Assembly: GCA_048265185.1 (NCBI GenBank)
Contig: JBLXBZ010000006.1
Coordinates: forward strand, 1 to 64,000
Direction of reading: 5' to 3'
From: JBLXBZ01 sp048265185
Lineage (GTDB): Bacteria > Pseudomonadota > Alphaproteobacteria > Rhizobiales > Stappiaceae
DNA: 64,000 nt
Each line of letters opens with the position of its first letter. Position 1 is the first letter of the stretch. Of the stretch, positions 16,735-26,575 are shown piece after piece. Position numbers and translations under genes: made by a program. Below the pieces are notes generated by a model, which ran no database searches, was not told where the DNA came from, and saw only the letters and a program-made list of their open reading frames with translations.

Positions 16735-17777
16735 CGATTGACGTAGAGCGCGCCGGCGCGGCAAGTGACGATCTTCGGCGGCATGTTCCCGTTATGCTGA
16801 ACGGCGTTCTGGAGGCGCTTGAGCCTCGGTATGGTCAGGTGATCATTGACGGTACGTTCGGAGCAGGTGGTTATTCCAGCGCTTTGCTTGAAGCTGGCGC
16901 GGATGTGATTGGCGTTGATAGGGATCCGGACGCGATCGCCGGCGGTGCGGCTCTCAAACAGGAATATTCAAACCGATTGCATCTGGTTGAGGGTCGTTTC
17001 GCGGAGCTTGATCAGCATGCGCGCGCGTCTGGTTATGAGGCGGTTGACGCCGTGGTGCTTGATCTGGGCGTGTCATCTATGCAGCTTGATCAGGCCGCGC
17101 GTGGGTTTTCTTTTCGCTTTGAAGGACCGCTGGATATGCGTATGGAGCAGTCGGGGCTCTCGGCGGCGGATGTTGTCAATCACATGCCGCAAAAAGATTT
17201 GACGCGTCTTATCGGGCTGTTGGGCGAGGAAAAGCGCGCTAGCGCAGTGTCGCGGGCCATCGCTGACCGGCGCGCTGAGGCGCCTTTTTCGACGACCTCG
17301 GATCTCGCGGCTGTGGTTGAGCGGGTTTTGGGCCGCTCGCCTAAAAAGGCCCAGATACATCCGGCGACCAAAACCTTTCAGGCCCTTCGTATTTTCGTCA
17401 ACGCCGAGCTGGATCAGGCGGCAGAGGCTCTGGCCGCCGCCGAGCGTATTTTGAAGCCGGGCGGGCGGCTGGTGGTTGTGACTTTCCATAGTCTTGAAGA
17501 CAGGATTGTTAAGCGCTTTTTCGCCGAGAGAAGCCGCACCCGCGCCGGCGGCTCTCGCCATCTTCCAGAGGCGGACGTTCCGCCGCCAACCTTTGAGCTT
17601 CTTTTCAAAGGGGCGCGTGAGGCGGGCGACGAGGAAGTTAGCTCTAACCCGCGCTCCCGCTCGGCTCGGTTGCGCGCCGGCGTGAGAACTTCCAGTTCTG
17701 CGCGGGAGCTGGATTTGCGCGCGCTTGGCGTGCCTCGCTTGGCGTCGCTTGAACGATCTGAAGGGGGCGCGGCGTGA
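16731..17777 (+). CDS. rsmH: 16S rRNA (cytosine-1402-N4)-methyltransferase
   Basis: A 348-residue SAM-dependent methyltransferase (MraW). The SAM site is DGTFGAGGYSSALL at about residues 38-51, and LDLGVSSMQLDQAARGFS and LVVVTFHSLEDRIVKRFF are family signatures. The GTG at 16731 is chosen because AGGAGG lies nine bases upstream and it overlaps the mraZ stop in GTGA. A much longer upstream extension in this frame (from 16146) is only an overlap with mraZ. Stop overlaps ftsL by 4 bases. Confidence 0.96.
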   Translation: MTIDVERAGAASDDLRRHVPVMLNGVLEALEPRYGQVIIDGTFGAGGYSSALLEAGADVIGVDRDPDAIAGGAALKQEYSNRLHLVEGRFAELDQHARASGYEAVDAVVLDLGVSSMQLDQAARGFSFRFEGPLDMRMEQSGLSAADVVNHMPQKDLTRLIGLLGEEKRASAVSRAIADRRAEAPFSTTSDLAAVVERVLGRSPKKAQIHPATKTFQALRIFVNAELDQAAEALAAAERILKPGGRLVVVTFHSLEDRIVKRFFAERSRTRAGGSRHLPEADVPPPTFELLFKGAREAGDEEVSSNPRSRSARLRAGVRTSSSARELDLRALGVPRLASLERSEGGAA

Positions 17778-18133
17778 ACCGGATTTTGAATTTGATGTTG
17801 GTTTTCGCCGTTTTGATCGGCGCGGCCGTTGTTTTCGATATGAAATACGCTGCGGAGCAATCTGCAGATCATGTTTCGGATCTTCGCCGACAAATTGACG
17901 AGGAGCGCGAGCGCATCCAAATGCTCACGGCTGAATGGAGTTATCTTAACCAGCCGGACCGTTTGCAGCGTCTTGTTGAGCGTTATAACGCGTATCTTAA
18001 TCTGGAGCCTTTGTCGGTTGAGCAGATCACCCAGCTTGAAGACTTGCCGGTAAAGCCTATGCCGCTGGAGCCTATCAGCAGCGACCCCTCTCTTGGGGGA
18101 TATGCTGGCGCGACGACCAAGGTGGTGAGGTAG
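17774..18133 (+). CDS. ftsL: Cell division protein FtsL
   Basis: A 119-residue bitopic protein: short cytoplasmic start, one membrane helix (about residues 4-22), then a coiled coil (SDLRRQIDEERERIQMLTAEW) with the leucine-zipper spacing of FtsL, followed by a Pro-rich tail. Sequence conservation is low in this family, so the call rests on topology and position between rsmH and ftsI. It starts at a GTG overlapping the rsmH stop. Confidence 0.85.
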   Translation: MNRILNLMLVFAVLIGAAVVFDMKYAAEQSADHVSDLRRQIDEERERIQMLTAEWSYLNQPDRLQRLVERYNAYLNLEPLSVEQITQLEDLPVKPMPLEPISSDPSLGGYAGATTKVVR

Positions 18134-18137
18134 ACGC

Positions 18138-19850
18138 ATGGCTCCGATATCCGAACCTCGATCATTTTTGCAGTCTCGCGTGGTGACGCCGCGCAATGTC
18201 CCCCACCCAGCTCCAAGTCGCTCCGTCAAATCGCGTGTTTATCTGGCGCTTTTCGGGTTTGTGATGGTTTATTCGCTGATTGCCGGGCGTTTGATTATGC
18301 TTGGGCTGACGGACATCGGCCCGGAGTCGAGCTATATCTCCGCGCAGGATTCCGTGGCCGCCTCAAGGCCGAACCTGATTGATCGTAATGGAGAAATTCT
18401 CGCCACGGATATTCGCACGGCGTCGCTATACGCAGAACCGCGCAAGATTATCGACGTGGACGAAGCGATCGAAGGGCTGGGCGGCGTTCTTCCTGAGTTG
18501 CGTTCTGAGACCGTGCGAAAGCGTTTGTCGAGCCGTGCTGGTTTTATTTGGCTAAAGCGAGAGTTGACGGCTCGCCAGAAGCAGGAAATCCATAATCTGG
18601 GGATTCCCGGCATCGGCTTTCTGGAGGAAAACAAACGCTTCTATCCTGGCGGCGCGACGGCCAGCCATATTGTTGGCGCGGTGAATGTGGACAATCAGGG
18701 CATCAGCGGCATGGAGTTGGCGATGGATCGGGAGTGGCTGGGAGATATTCAGTCGCTCGGGTTCACCAAGGGGCGTCCACTTGAGCCGGTCGCCCTTTCT
18801 GTCGATTTACGGGCGCAACATGTGGTTCGCGATGAACTTTCAAAGTCGATGGAGCGTTTCAAGGCCATCGCCGCCGTGGGGATTGTTCTCGACGTCAAGA
18901 CGGGCGAAGTGGTGGCCATGTCCTCCTTGCCTGATTATGATCCCAATGACCGTGCGGAAGCGCTGGACCCGAACAGACTGAACAGATCGACGGCGGGCGT
19001 TTATGAGATGGGGTCCGTTTTCAAGGGATTTACCGTCGCTATGGCGCTGGACAGTGGCAAGGTCGGCATTAATGATAGTTTCGACGCGACCCGGCCCATT
19101 CGCGCTGGCGGACGGACCATAAATGACTTCCATGGCAAGCGCCGCATTCTGTCGGTTCCGGAAGTGTTTATTTATTCGTCCAATATTGGCACAATCAAAA
19201 TGATGCAATCGGTGGGGATTGAGGCGCAGCAGGAGTTTTTCGGCCGCCTTGGCTTGACCAAGCGTGTCGATACGGAATTGCCTGAGAACGCCGCGCCGTT
19301 GCTGCCGCCAAAATGGAATGAGCTGGCCGCCATGACTATTTCCTTCGGGCACGGCATCTCCGTGACGCCGATGCAGACGGCGGTTGCTGCGGCGGCTTTG
19401 GTGAACGGCGGCACTCTTATTCCGCCGACATTCTACCCACGTAGTCAGGAGCAAGCTGCGAAATTGGGCAAAAAGGTCATATCTGAGCGCGTTAGCGGGA
19501 TGATTCGTTATTTGTTCCGATTGAATGTCTTGAGTGGTTCGGGACGCCGCGCCAAAGTGCCGGGTTACGTGGTGGGCGGTAAAACAGGGACTGCGGAGAA
19601 AATCGAAAATGGTCGCTATGTGAACAACAAGCGCCGCAATTCGTTCTTATCCGCTTTTCCAATGGACGACCCTCGTTATGTGGTGCTTGTGGTTCTGGAT
19701 GAGCCAAAGCCGGAAAAGCCAGGTGTGGGAGCGACCGCCGGAATGAACGCCGCTCCAACAGTTGCTGCGATTATACGGCGTATAGCGCCAATGCTGGGCG
19801 TCATGCCCAGATTTGGCGAAGGGGGGGAGACTATACAAGTATCTTACTGA
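18138..19850 (+). CDS. ftsI: Septal peptidoglycan transpeptidase FtsI (PBP3)
   Basis: A 570-residue class B penicillin-binding protein. A membrane anchor lies at about residues 35-55, then the PBP dimerisation domain, then the transpeptidase domain with its three motifs: SVFK (catalytic Ser293), SSN near residue 352, and KTGTAE near 481. It crosslinks septal peptidoglycan with FtsW. It begins four bases after ftsL. Confidence 0.96.
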   Translation: MAPISEPRSFLQSRVVTPRNVPHPAPSRSVKSRVYLALFGFVMVYSLIAGRLIMLGLTDIGPESSYISAQDSVAASRPNLIDRNGEILATDIRTASLYAEPRKIIDVDEAIEGLGGVLPELRSETVRKRLSSRAGFIWLKRELTARQKQEIHNLGIPGIGFLEENKRFYPGGATASHIVGAVNVDNQGISGMELAMDREWLGDIQSLGFTKGRPLEPVALSVDLRAQHVVRDELSKSMERFKAIAAVGIVLDVKTGEVVAMSSLPDYDPNDRAEALDPNRLNRSTAGVYEMGSVFKGFTVAMALDSGKVGINDSFDATRPIRAGGRTINDFHGKRRILSVPEVFIYSSNIGTIKMMQSVGIEAQQEFFGRLGLTKRVDTELPENAAPLLPPKWNELAAMTISFGHGISVTPMQTAVAAAALVNGGTLIPPTFYPRSQEQAAKLGKKVISERVSGMIRYLFRLNVLSGSGRRAKVPGYVVGGKTGTAEKIENGRYVNNKRRNSFLSAFPMDDPRYVVLVVLDEPKPEKPGVGATAGMNAAPTVAAIIRRIAPMLGVMPRFGEGGETIQVSY

Positions 19851-19898
19851 ACGGTGTGATGAATGTTGAGCAGGGAAAGGGGTCGCACCTGAAATTCC

Positions 19899-22800
19899 GT
19901 GGTTGCTCAACATGAAGAAGCGCCTGTTAACGACGACGCACTCAAGACAATGGCGCATAACATGCAATTGGAAATCCTAGCTGGAGACCTCTGGCTTCCC
20001 GAAGGGCACGGAGGTGTTGAAATCTCCGGCCTTACCGCTGATAGCCGGCGTATCAAACCCGGGTATTTGTTCGCGGCCTTCAAGGGCGAGCATGTGGATG
20101 GCGCACGATTTGTCGCTCAAGCGGTTGCGGCGGGCGCGTCGGCCATTTTAACCGGAGCGCAAAGCGATCTGGCTTTGGTGGAGCGAGAGGCCGGTGAATG
20201 CCCTGTTCTTATCGCGGCGGATCCGCGCCGGGAATTTTCCAGGATGGCGGCGCGTTTCTACTACCAGCAGCCGGAAACCATGGTCGCCGTTACGGGAACC
20301 AGCGGAAAAACGTCGGTCGCCGTATTTGTTCGTCAAATTTTTGAATACGCTGGCTTTGATGCGGCGAGTCTGGGGACAATCGGCACGGTGACTTCCAGTG
20401 GCGAAAGTTATGCTGGACTGACGACGCCAGACCCTGTCTCTCTCCATGAAGATCTGGCGCGCCTCGCCTCCAGCGGCGTCACCCATGGCGCGCTTGAGGC
20501 GTCCAGCCATGGGTTGGATCAGCGGAGATTGGATGGCGTGCGCCTCGCCGCCGCTGCTTTCACCAATCTGGGTCGTGATCATCTCGACTATCATCCTGAC
20601 ATCGAAGACTATCTGAACGCGAAGCTTCGCCTGTTCACCGAATTACTGCCAGGCGACGGCGTGGCCGTTGTGGAGCCGGACGCGCCATTTGCCGATCGGG
20701 CTATTGAGGCGGTGAAGGCGCGAGGCTTGCGGTTGGTCACCGTTGGCGGGGGCGGGGAGGACATCGCCCTGACGGCTTTGCGCCACGACGGCTATACGCA
20801 AATCCTCACTTTGAAAACGCCCTTGGGCGAGCGCGAAGTGGCTTTGCCCTTGGCGGGGCGGTTTCAGGTCTCCAACGCATTGCTCGCAGTGGGACTGGCC
20901 TATGCTGTTGGGCTTCCGCTTGACGTGGCGCTCGACGCCTTGACGTCCTTGAAAGGCGCGCCCGGGCGTTTGGAGTTGATTGGCGAGAAGTTGGGCGGCG
21001 GGTTGGTTTTCGTTGATTACGCACATAAGCCGGACGCGCTCGATAACGCTTTGGCGGCGCTGCGCCCGTTTGCTGAGAACCGGTTATTGGTTCTTTTTGG
21101 CGCGGGGGGGGATCGCGACCCGGGTAAGCGGCTGTTGATGGGACAGGCCGCGCGCCGTAACGCCGATCTTGTCATTGTTACTGACGACAACCCGCGTAGC
21201 GAAGATCCGGGTGAAATTCGTCGCGCCGTTCTCGCTGGCGCTCGGGGGGCGATTGAAATCGCAGACCGCGCCGACGCCATTCGCACGGCAATTGGCATGT
21301 TGCGAGAAGGGGATTTGTTGTGCGTGGCGGGAAAGGGTCATGAAACGGGCCAAATTATCGGCGACAGCGTCTTGCCCTTCTCCGATCATGAGGTAATTCG
21401 CAGCGCGCTCGATGAGGTTCGGGCGGCTCGCCTTTCAGTGGCGGAGGATTCAACTGTGCGGAGGTCCGTGGACGTGAGTGATAGTGATTCTAAGCCGCTT
21501 TGGACTCTTGAGGATTTCGTAACGGCCACGGGAGGGCGGGTCATTGGCGTTCCAGCCGCGGAAATTGTCGGCATTTCAATCGATACTCGCTCGCTTACCC
21601 CGGGGGAGGCGTTTTTCGCGATAGCGGGAGAGCGTTTTGACGGACATGATTTTGCCGATGACGCCATAACGGCGGGCGCCGCGTTGGCTGTGGTGTCGGA
21701 AGACAAATGTGATGAGCTAGCCGGAGGTGGCCCTTATGTGGTCGTTGACGACGTTCTTGACGCCTTGCGCCGTCTGGGCGAAGCGGCGCGGGCGAGAACC
21801 TCGGCGCGCATTGTGGCGATCACCGGTTCCGTTGGGAAAACCGGCACGAAGGAAATGTTGCGCAAAGCGCTGGCTCGTTCGGGGAAAGTTCATGCCTCCG
21901 TCGCCTCCTTCAATAATCATTGGGGTGTGCCTCTGACGTTGGCGCGCATGGCGCAGGATACGCAATACGGCGTTTTCGAGATTGGTATGAATCACGCGGG
22001 TGAGATCACGCCATTGGTGAAAATGGTCCGCCCGCATGTGGCGATCATAACCACCGTGCAGCCGGTTCATCTGGAATTTTTTGGCTCCGTAGAAAAAATC
22101 GCCGAAGCAAAAGCTGAGATTTTCCTCGGTCTTGAGCCGGGCGGGGCGGTGATTTTAAACCGCGACAACGATCAGTTCGACCTCCTTCGTTTTCACGCCA
22201 AAGCCGTGGAGATAGGTGAAATTTATTCGTTTGGCGTAGACGGTCCGGCGGACGCCCAAGGGGTGAAAGTTTCAGCTCAGGCAGGTTGCACATGCATTTC
22301 AGGCGCGGTTCTGGGCAAGGACGTGACTTACAAAATCGGCGCTCCTGGTCGCCACCTTGTGCGCAACTCTCTGGCGGTTTTATTGGCGGTTGAAGCTTTG
22401 GGGGCGGATTTGGCGCTTGGAGCGATCGCCTTGGCCGGCCATAAGGCGCCAAAGGGGCGAGGGGCGCAAACGCGTCTGAAACTTCGCGGCGGCGACGCCC
22501 TCGTTATTGATGAAGCTTATAACGCCAACCCCGCCTCCGTGCGGGCGGCGCTGCAGGTTCTGGGTGAGATGCCTGTTAATCGTCCAGGGCGGCGCATAGC
22601 GGTTCTTGGCGATATGCTGGAGCTTGGCGAGACGTCTGAAAAGCTGCATATGGAGCTGCTTTCGTCGTTGCAAGCGGCGGATGTTGATCTTGTTTATTGC
22701 TCGGGCTCACAGATGTACGCGCTTTGGGAGCTTGTTCCTGCGCCGTTGCGCGGGGCGTATAGCGATGATGCGGCGGGGCTTAAAACATTGCTTTTGGATG

Positions 22801-22913
22801 ATATTCGTCCTGGCGACGTGGTGATGATCAAAGGTTCTTTGGGGGCGAAGATGGGACAATTGGTCGACGCCCTTTGCGATGAATTCTCTGCGCTTGATGA
22901 CAGCGCGGATTAA
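19899..22913 (+). CDS. murEF: MurE-MurF fusion: DAP-adding ligase joined to D-Ala-D-Ala-adding ligase
   Basis: A 1004-residue frame encodes two complete Mur ligases. The MurE half (about 25-510) has the P-loop GTSGKTSV near residue 133, LEASSHGLDQRRLDG, and DNPRSEDP near 430, the motif that selects meso-diaminopimelate. The MurF half (about 540-1004) has GSVGKTGTKE near 643, FNNHWGVPLTLARM and DEAYNANPASVRAAL. They add the third residue and then D-Ala-D-Ala to the UDP-MurNAc peptide in the cytoplasm. The two genes are usually separate; single-chain MurEF is known in some Burkholderiales. The linker (about 511-540) contains an internal ribosome site and GTG at 21474 (residue 526), so free MurF may also be made. 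The N-terminal start is uncertain: GTG 19899, ATG 19951 or ATG 19966. Confidence 0.92.
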   Translation: MVAQHEEAPVNDDALKTMAHNMQLEILAGDLWLPEGHGGVEISGLTADSRRIKPGYLFAAFKGEHVDGARFVAQAVAAGASAILTGAQSDLALVEREAGECPVLIAADPRREFSRMAARFYYQQPETMVAVTGTSGKTSVAVFVRQIFEYAGFDAASLGTIGTVTSSGESYAGLTTPDPVSLHEDLARLASSGVTHGALEASSHGLDQRRLDGVRLAAAAFTNLGRDHLDYHPDIEDYLNAKLRLFTELLPGDGVAVVEPDAPFADRAIEAVKARGLRLVTVGGGGEDIALTALRHDGYTQILTLKTPLGEREVALPLAGRFQVSNALLAVGLAYAVGLPLDVALDALTSLKGAPGRLELIGEKLGGGLVFVDYAHKPDALDNALAALRPFAENRLLVLFGAGGDRDPGKRLLMGQAARRNADLVIVTDDNPRSEDPGEIRRAVLAGARGAIEIADRADAIRTAIGMLREGDLLCVAGKGHETGQIIGDSVLPFSDHEVIRSALDEVRAARLSVAEDSTVRRSVDVSDSDSKPLWTLEDFVTATGGRVIGVPAAEIVGISIDTRSLTPGEAFFAIAGERFDGHDFADDAITAGAALAVVSEDKCDELAGGGPYVVVDDVLDALRRLGEAARARTSARIVAITGSVGKTGTKEMLRKALARSGKVHASVASFNNHWGVPLTLARMAQDTQYGVFEIGMNHAGEITPLVKMVRPHVAIITTVQPVHLEFFGSVEKIAEAKAEIFLGLEPGGAVILNRDNDQFDLLRFHAKAVEIGEIYSFGVDGPADAQGVKVSAQAGCTCISGAVLGKDVTYKIGAPGRHLVRNSLAVLLAVEALGADLALGAIALAGHKAPKGRGAQTRLKLRGGDALVIDEAYNANPASVRAALQVLGEMPVNRPGRRIAVLGDMLELGETSEKLHMELLSSLQAADVDLVYCSGSQMYALWELVPAPLRGAYSDDAAGLKTLLLDDIRPGDVVMIKGSLGAKMGQLVDALCDEFSALDDSAD
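21460..21476 (+). promoter_or_regulatory. Internal Shine-Dalgarno and GTG start at the murF boundary
   Basis: GGAGG at 21460-21464 lies nine bases before an in-frame GTG at 21474, exactly where a stand-alone MurF (VSDSDSKPLWTLEDF) would begin. The GTGA at 21474-21477 has the same form as the 4-base overlap junctions elsewhere in this cluster, as if murE once stopped there in another frame. Confidence 0.6.
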
Positions 22914-22924
22914 GGACAGGCTTA

Positions 22925-24010
22925 ATGCTTTACTATCTTGTTGAATTCGCGGATCAATTCTCGGCGCTGAATGTGTTTCGCTACATTACTTTTCGAACCG
23001 GCGGCGCAATCATGACCGCGTTGCTGTTCGTCTTTCTTTTCGGGCCGAAAATCATCACCGCGCTTCGGTTGCGTCAGGGCGGTGGGCAGCCCATTCGCGA
23101 AGACGGGCCTCAAAGCCATCTTCTGACCAAGAAGGGAACTCCGACGATGGGAGGCCTGATGATCTTGTCAGGCATGATTGTCGCCACCTTGCTTTGGGCT
23201 AATTTAAGCAATCCATACACGTGGATTGTTCTGGCGGTTACGGTTGGTTTCGGCGCGATTGGTTTTTACGACGATTATCTGAAAGTGACAAAGTCCACTC
23301 ATAATGGATTTGGCGGTCGGGCGCGTCTTGGCTTTGAGTTTTTGATTGCGGGTGGAGCCGCCTATGCGGTGACGTGGCTCGACACCGCTCCGTTTTCCAC
23401 TTCCATCGCTTTCCCCTTCATCAAGGACATTCTGTTCAATCTCGGGATTTTCTTCATTCCTTTCGCCGCCTTCGTCATTGTTGGCGCGGGAAATGCGGTG
23501 AATTTGACCGACGGTCTTGACGGTCTCGCCATTGTTCCGGTGATGATCGCCTCTGCGTCGTTTGGCTTGGTGGCCTATCTTTCGGGCAATGCGGTCTTTT
23601 CCGAATATTTGCAAATTCATCACGTCCCGGGGACGGGAGAACTGGCGGTTCTATGCGGCGCGGTCATTGGAGCGGGTTTGGGCTTCCTGTGGTTCAATGC
23701 GCCGCCGGCGGCGATTTTCATGGGAGATACTGGCTCGCTGGCCATGGGCGGCATGATTGGCGCCGTGGCGGTGGCGACCAAGCATGAAATCGTGCTGGCG
23801 ATTATCGGTGGCCTATTCGTTCTGGAGGCGGTTTCCGTAATTGTTCAGGTGGCCTCTTACAAATTGACGGGAAAGCGCATTTTTAAAATGGCGCCGATTC
23901 ACCATCACTTCGAACATCTCGGCTGGACGGAGTCTCAAGTGGTGATCCGCTTCTGGATCATCGCCGTGGTTCTTGCGCTGGTGGGGCTCGCTACATTGAA
24001 GTTGAGGTGA
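22925..24010 (+). CDS. mraY: Phospho-N-acetylmuramoyl-pentapeptide transferase
   Basis: A 361-residue polytopic membrane enzyme that transfers phospho-MurNAc-pentapeptide to undecaprenyl phosphate, making lipid I. It carries KKGTPTMGGL, GFYDDYLKV with the paired Asp, NLTDGLDGLA, and the cytoplasmic MAPIHHHFE loop. About ten membrane segments, standard length. It begins 11 bases after murF with AAGGACAGG upstream. Confidence 0.97.
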   Translation: MLYYLVEFADQFSALNVFRYITFRTGGAIMTALLFVFLFGPKIITALRLRQGGGQPIREDGPQSHLLTKKGTPTMGGLMILSGMIVATLLWANLSNPYTWIVLAVTVGFGAIGFYDDYLKVTKSTHNGFGGRARLGFEFLIAGGAAYAVTWLDTAPFSTSIAFPFIKDILFNLGIFFIPFAAFVIVGAGNAVNLTDGLDGLAIVPVMIASASFGLVAYLSGNAVFSEYLQIHHVPGTGELAVLCGAVIGAGLGFLWFNAPPAAIFMGDTGSLAMGGMIGAVAVATKHEIVLAIIGGLFVLEAVSVIVQVASYKLTGKRIFKMAPIHHHFEHLGWTESQVVIRFWIIAVVLALVGLATLKLR

Positions 24011-24014
24011 GAAT

Positions 24015-25421
24015 ATGATTCCGGTCGGCTCGTTCAAGGGAAAACATGTGGCGCTCTTTGGTCTTGGCGGCTCAGGGCTGGAGACGTTGGCCGCTCTGCG
24101 CGCCGGCGGCGCCAGCGTTGTAGGCTGGGATGACAATCCGGATCGCGTTGAGAGCGCCGCTGCGAAGGGCTTGCCGGTTTCTGATTTGCGCTCGGCGGAT
24201 TGGTCTGGGTTTGACGCCTTAGTTTTGGCGCCAGGCGTGCCGTTGACCCACCCCGAGCCCCATTGGACCGTGAATTATGCGCGTGCCGAGGGTGTTGAAA
24301 TTATTGGCGACATCGAGTTGTTTTGCCGGGAACGTCGACGGGTCGCTCCCGAGGCGAAGCTAGTGGCGATCACAGGCACCAACGGGAAATCCACCACCAC
24401 CGCGCTTGTATCGCATATTCTGCGCGGAGCTGGGCATGACGTGCAGATGGGCGGCAATATCGGCACGCCGGCGTTGGCGTTGGCTCCGTTGCAATCGTCG
24501 CGGCGTTATGTGATTGAATGCTCGTCCTATCAGATCGACCTTTCGCCAACCCTTGATCCAGACGTTGGCGTTCATTTGAATTTGTCTCCAGATCATCTTG
24601 ATCGTCATGGGGACATGGACCATTACGCCGCCGTCAAGGAGAGCTTGCCTGCGCGCAGCCGTTTCGCGGTGATTGGCGTTGACGACGATCACTCCGCAGC
24701 TATCGCTGACCGCTGCGAACAAGCTGGGGTTCAGGTTGCCCGGATTTCAACCCGCCGCGCGGTGTCGTCAGGCGTATATGTTTCTGGCTCCACATTGACG
24801 CAGGCGGATAACGGAGCTCAAAGAAAGATTGTTGACCTTGTGGGCGTCGACGCTTTGCGCGGCGCTCATAATGCGGAGAATGCGGCGGCGGCGGCGGCGG
24901 TTTGTCTGCGTTTGGGGGTGGAGCCGGCGCAAATCGTCTCGGGGTTGCAAAGTTTTCCGGGCTTGGCCCATCGCATGGAAATTGTCGCGCGTCGAGGCAA
25001 GGTGTTGTTCGTGAATGACTCCAAAGCCACGAATACTGACGCCGCCGCGCGCGCTTTGGCAAGTTTTGAACGGATATACTGGATCGCCGGCGGGCGCGCC
25101 AAAGAAGGAGGAATTGCGTCGCTGGAAGGGTTTTTCCCGAAAATTGCAAAAGCCTATTTAATCGGTGAAGCGGCGGATGATTTCAGCCGATCATTGCTGG
25201 AGCATACGCCATTTGTGATGGCGGAGACATTGGCTGAAGCTGTTAAAGCCGCCGCACGTGATGCGGCTGAAGATGGGTTTTCGGAGCCTGTGGTTCTGCT
25301 CTCGCCGGCGTGCGCTTCATTTGATCAGTTTGCTAATTTTGAACAACGCGGCGCGGCCTTCGTGGACGCCGTCAAACAACTCGGAGAATCCACGTTTGCC
25401 ACGGAGGGGATAGCATGGTGA
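24015..25421 (+). CDS. murD: UDP-N-acetylmuramoyl-L-alanine:D-glutamate ligase
   Basis: A 468-residue Mur ligase adding D-Glu. ATP site GTNGKSTTTALV at about residues 120-131, and the central and C-terminal domains contain LNLSPDHLDRHG and NDSKATNTDAAARAL. It starts four bases after mraY, and its last seven bases overlap the ftsW start. Confidence 0.97.
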   Translation: MIPVGSFKGKHVALFGLGGSGLETLAALRAGGASVVGWDDNPDRVESAAAKGLPVSDLRSADWSGFDALVLAPGVPLTHPEPHWTVNYARAEGVEIIGDIELFCRERRRVAPEAKLVAITGTNGKSTTTALVSHILRGAGHDVQMGGNIGTPALALAPLQSSRRYVIECSSYQIDLSPTLDPDVGVHLNLSPDHLDRHGDMDHYAAVKESLPARSRFAVIGVDDDHSAAIADRCEQAGVQVARISTRRAVSSGVYVSGSTLTQADNGAQRKIVDLVGVDALRGAHNAENAAAAAAVCLRLGVEPAQIVSGLQSFPGLAHRMEIVARRGKVLFVNDSKATNTDAAARALASFERIYWIAGGRAKEGGIASLEGFFPKIAKAYLIGEAADDFSRSLLEHTPFVMAETLAEAVKAAARDAAEDGFSEPVVLLSPACASFDQFANFEQRGAAFVDAVKQLGESTFATEGIAW

Positions 25422-26575
25422 GTCGCGCCGATCGCGGAGCTCTGTCCGAATGGCTTTGGACTGTTGATCGCTATCTTCTCGCAGGCGTTTTCGTGCTGAT
25501 GATCGGGGGGGTGGTGCTTTCCTTCGCCGCAAGCCCGCCAGTGGCTGAACGGTTGGGCATTGACACTTATCACTTCGTCAAGCGCCAAGCGCTGTTTCTT
25601 ATCCCTGCGCTTGGGTTGCTGTTGGCCTGCTCGGTTTTGTCTCCGCGTATGGTGCGCCGCGCCGCGCTCGTGGTTTTCATGCTGTCGTTGGCGGCTATGT
25701 TGATGACCTTGTTCTTCGGCGCGGAAGTTAAAGGCGCGCGGCGCTGGATCAACGTCATGGGCGTGTCCGTGCAGTCCTCAGAATTTTTGAAACCGGCTTT
25801 TGTGGTTCTGATCGCCTTTTTATTGTCGGAAGGCGCGCGCCGACGGGAAGTTCCCGGGGCGTTGCTGTCGCTGTTTATTTTTGCGATCTCGGCGGCGCTT
25901 TTGATTGCGCAGCCGGACTTTGGTCAAACCATGTTGCTGACTTTGGTCTTCGCGTCGCTGTTTTTTCTTAACGGCTTGTCCTGGCTGGCGATCATCCCCC
26001 TTGGCGCGATTGGCGCTGCGGGTCTGGGCGTGGCTTATGCGTTGTTGCCCCATGTGCAAAGCCGTGTGAACAGATTTTTGGATCCAGGATCTGGCGATAC
26101 GTTCAATGTCGATATGGCGATTGAGTCTTTCCTGACAGGGAGCTGGTTTGGCAGGGGGCCGGGCGAGGGAACGATCAAGAGGGTTCTGCCGGAAAGTCAT
26201 ACGGATTTTATTTTCGCGGTGGCCGCCGAAGAATTCGGTATTGTCGTTTGCCTTGTTCTTGTGTCGGTTTTCGCCTTTGTGGTGATCCGCGGCCTTGTGC
26301 TGGCGGCTCGGGATCCGGATCCGTTTGGTCGTTTGGCGGCTTCGGGGCTCATTGTTCTCTTCGGCATTCAGTCGTGCATCAATATGGCGGTGAACGTGAA
26401 TTTGATGCCGGCCAAAGGCATGACGCTTCCTTTCATTTCTTATGGGGGGTCGTCGCTATTGTCGGTGGCTTTGGCCATGGGCTTTGTTTTGGCGCTGACG
26501 CGTCGGCGCCTGCGTCCCGCCGCCCGGTCACAGACCGTGGTCGTCTCCCGCGTAGCTCCTGCGAGTCTTGTATGA
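25415..26575 (+). CDS. ftsW: Septal peptidoglycan glycosyltransferase FtsW
   Basis: A 386-residue SEDS-family membrane protein with about ten segments. Conserved features are KGARRWI after the third segment and PFISYGGSSLLSVALAMG near the C-terminus. It polymerises glycan strands at the septum with FtsI. The ATG at 25415 lies inside the murD end and its stop overlaps the murG ATG by 4 bases. Confidence 0.96.
   Translation: MVSRADRGALSEWLWTVDRYLLAGVFVLMIGGVVLSFAASPPVAERLGIDTYHFVKRQALFLIPALGLLLACSVLSPRMVRRAALVVFMLSLAAMLMTLFFGAEVKGARRWINVMGVSVQSSEFLKPAFVVLIAFLLSEGARRREVPGALLSLFIFAISAALLIAQPDFGQTMLLTLVFASLFFLNGLSWLAIIPLGAIGAAGLGVAYALLPHVQSRVNRFLDPGSGDTFNVDMAIESFLTGSWFGRGPGEGTIKRVLPESHTDFIFAVAAEEFGIVVCLVLVSVFAFVVIRGLVLAARDPDPFGRLAASGLIVLFGIQSCINMAVNVNLMPAKGMTLPFISYGGSSLLSVALAMGFVLALTRRRLRPAARSQTVVVSRVAPASLV

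Noticed and set aside
26248..26571. In-frame extension of murG across the end of ftsW
   Set aside because: ftsW motifs continue to its stop; murG conservation begins right after the ATGA overlap at 26572.
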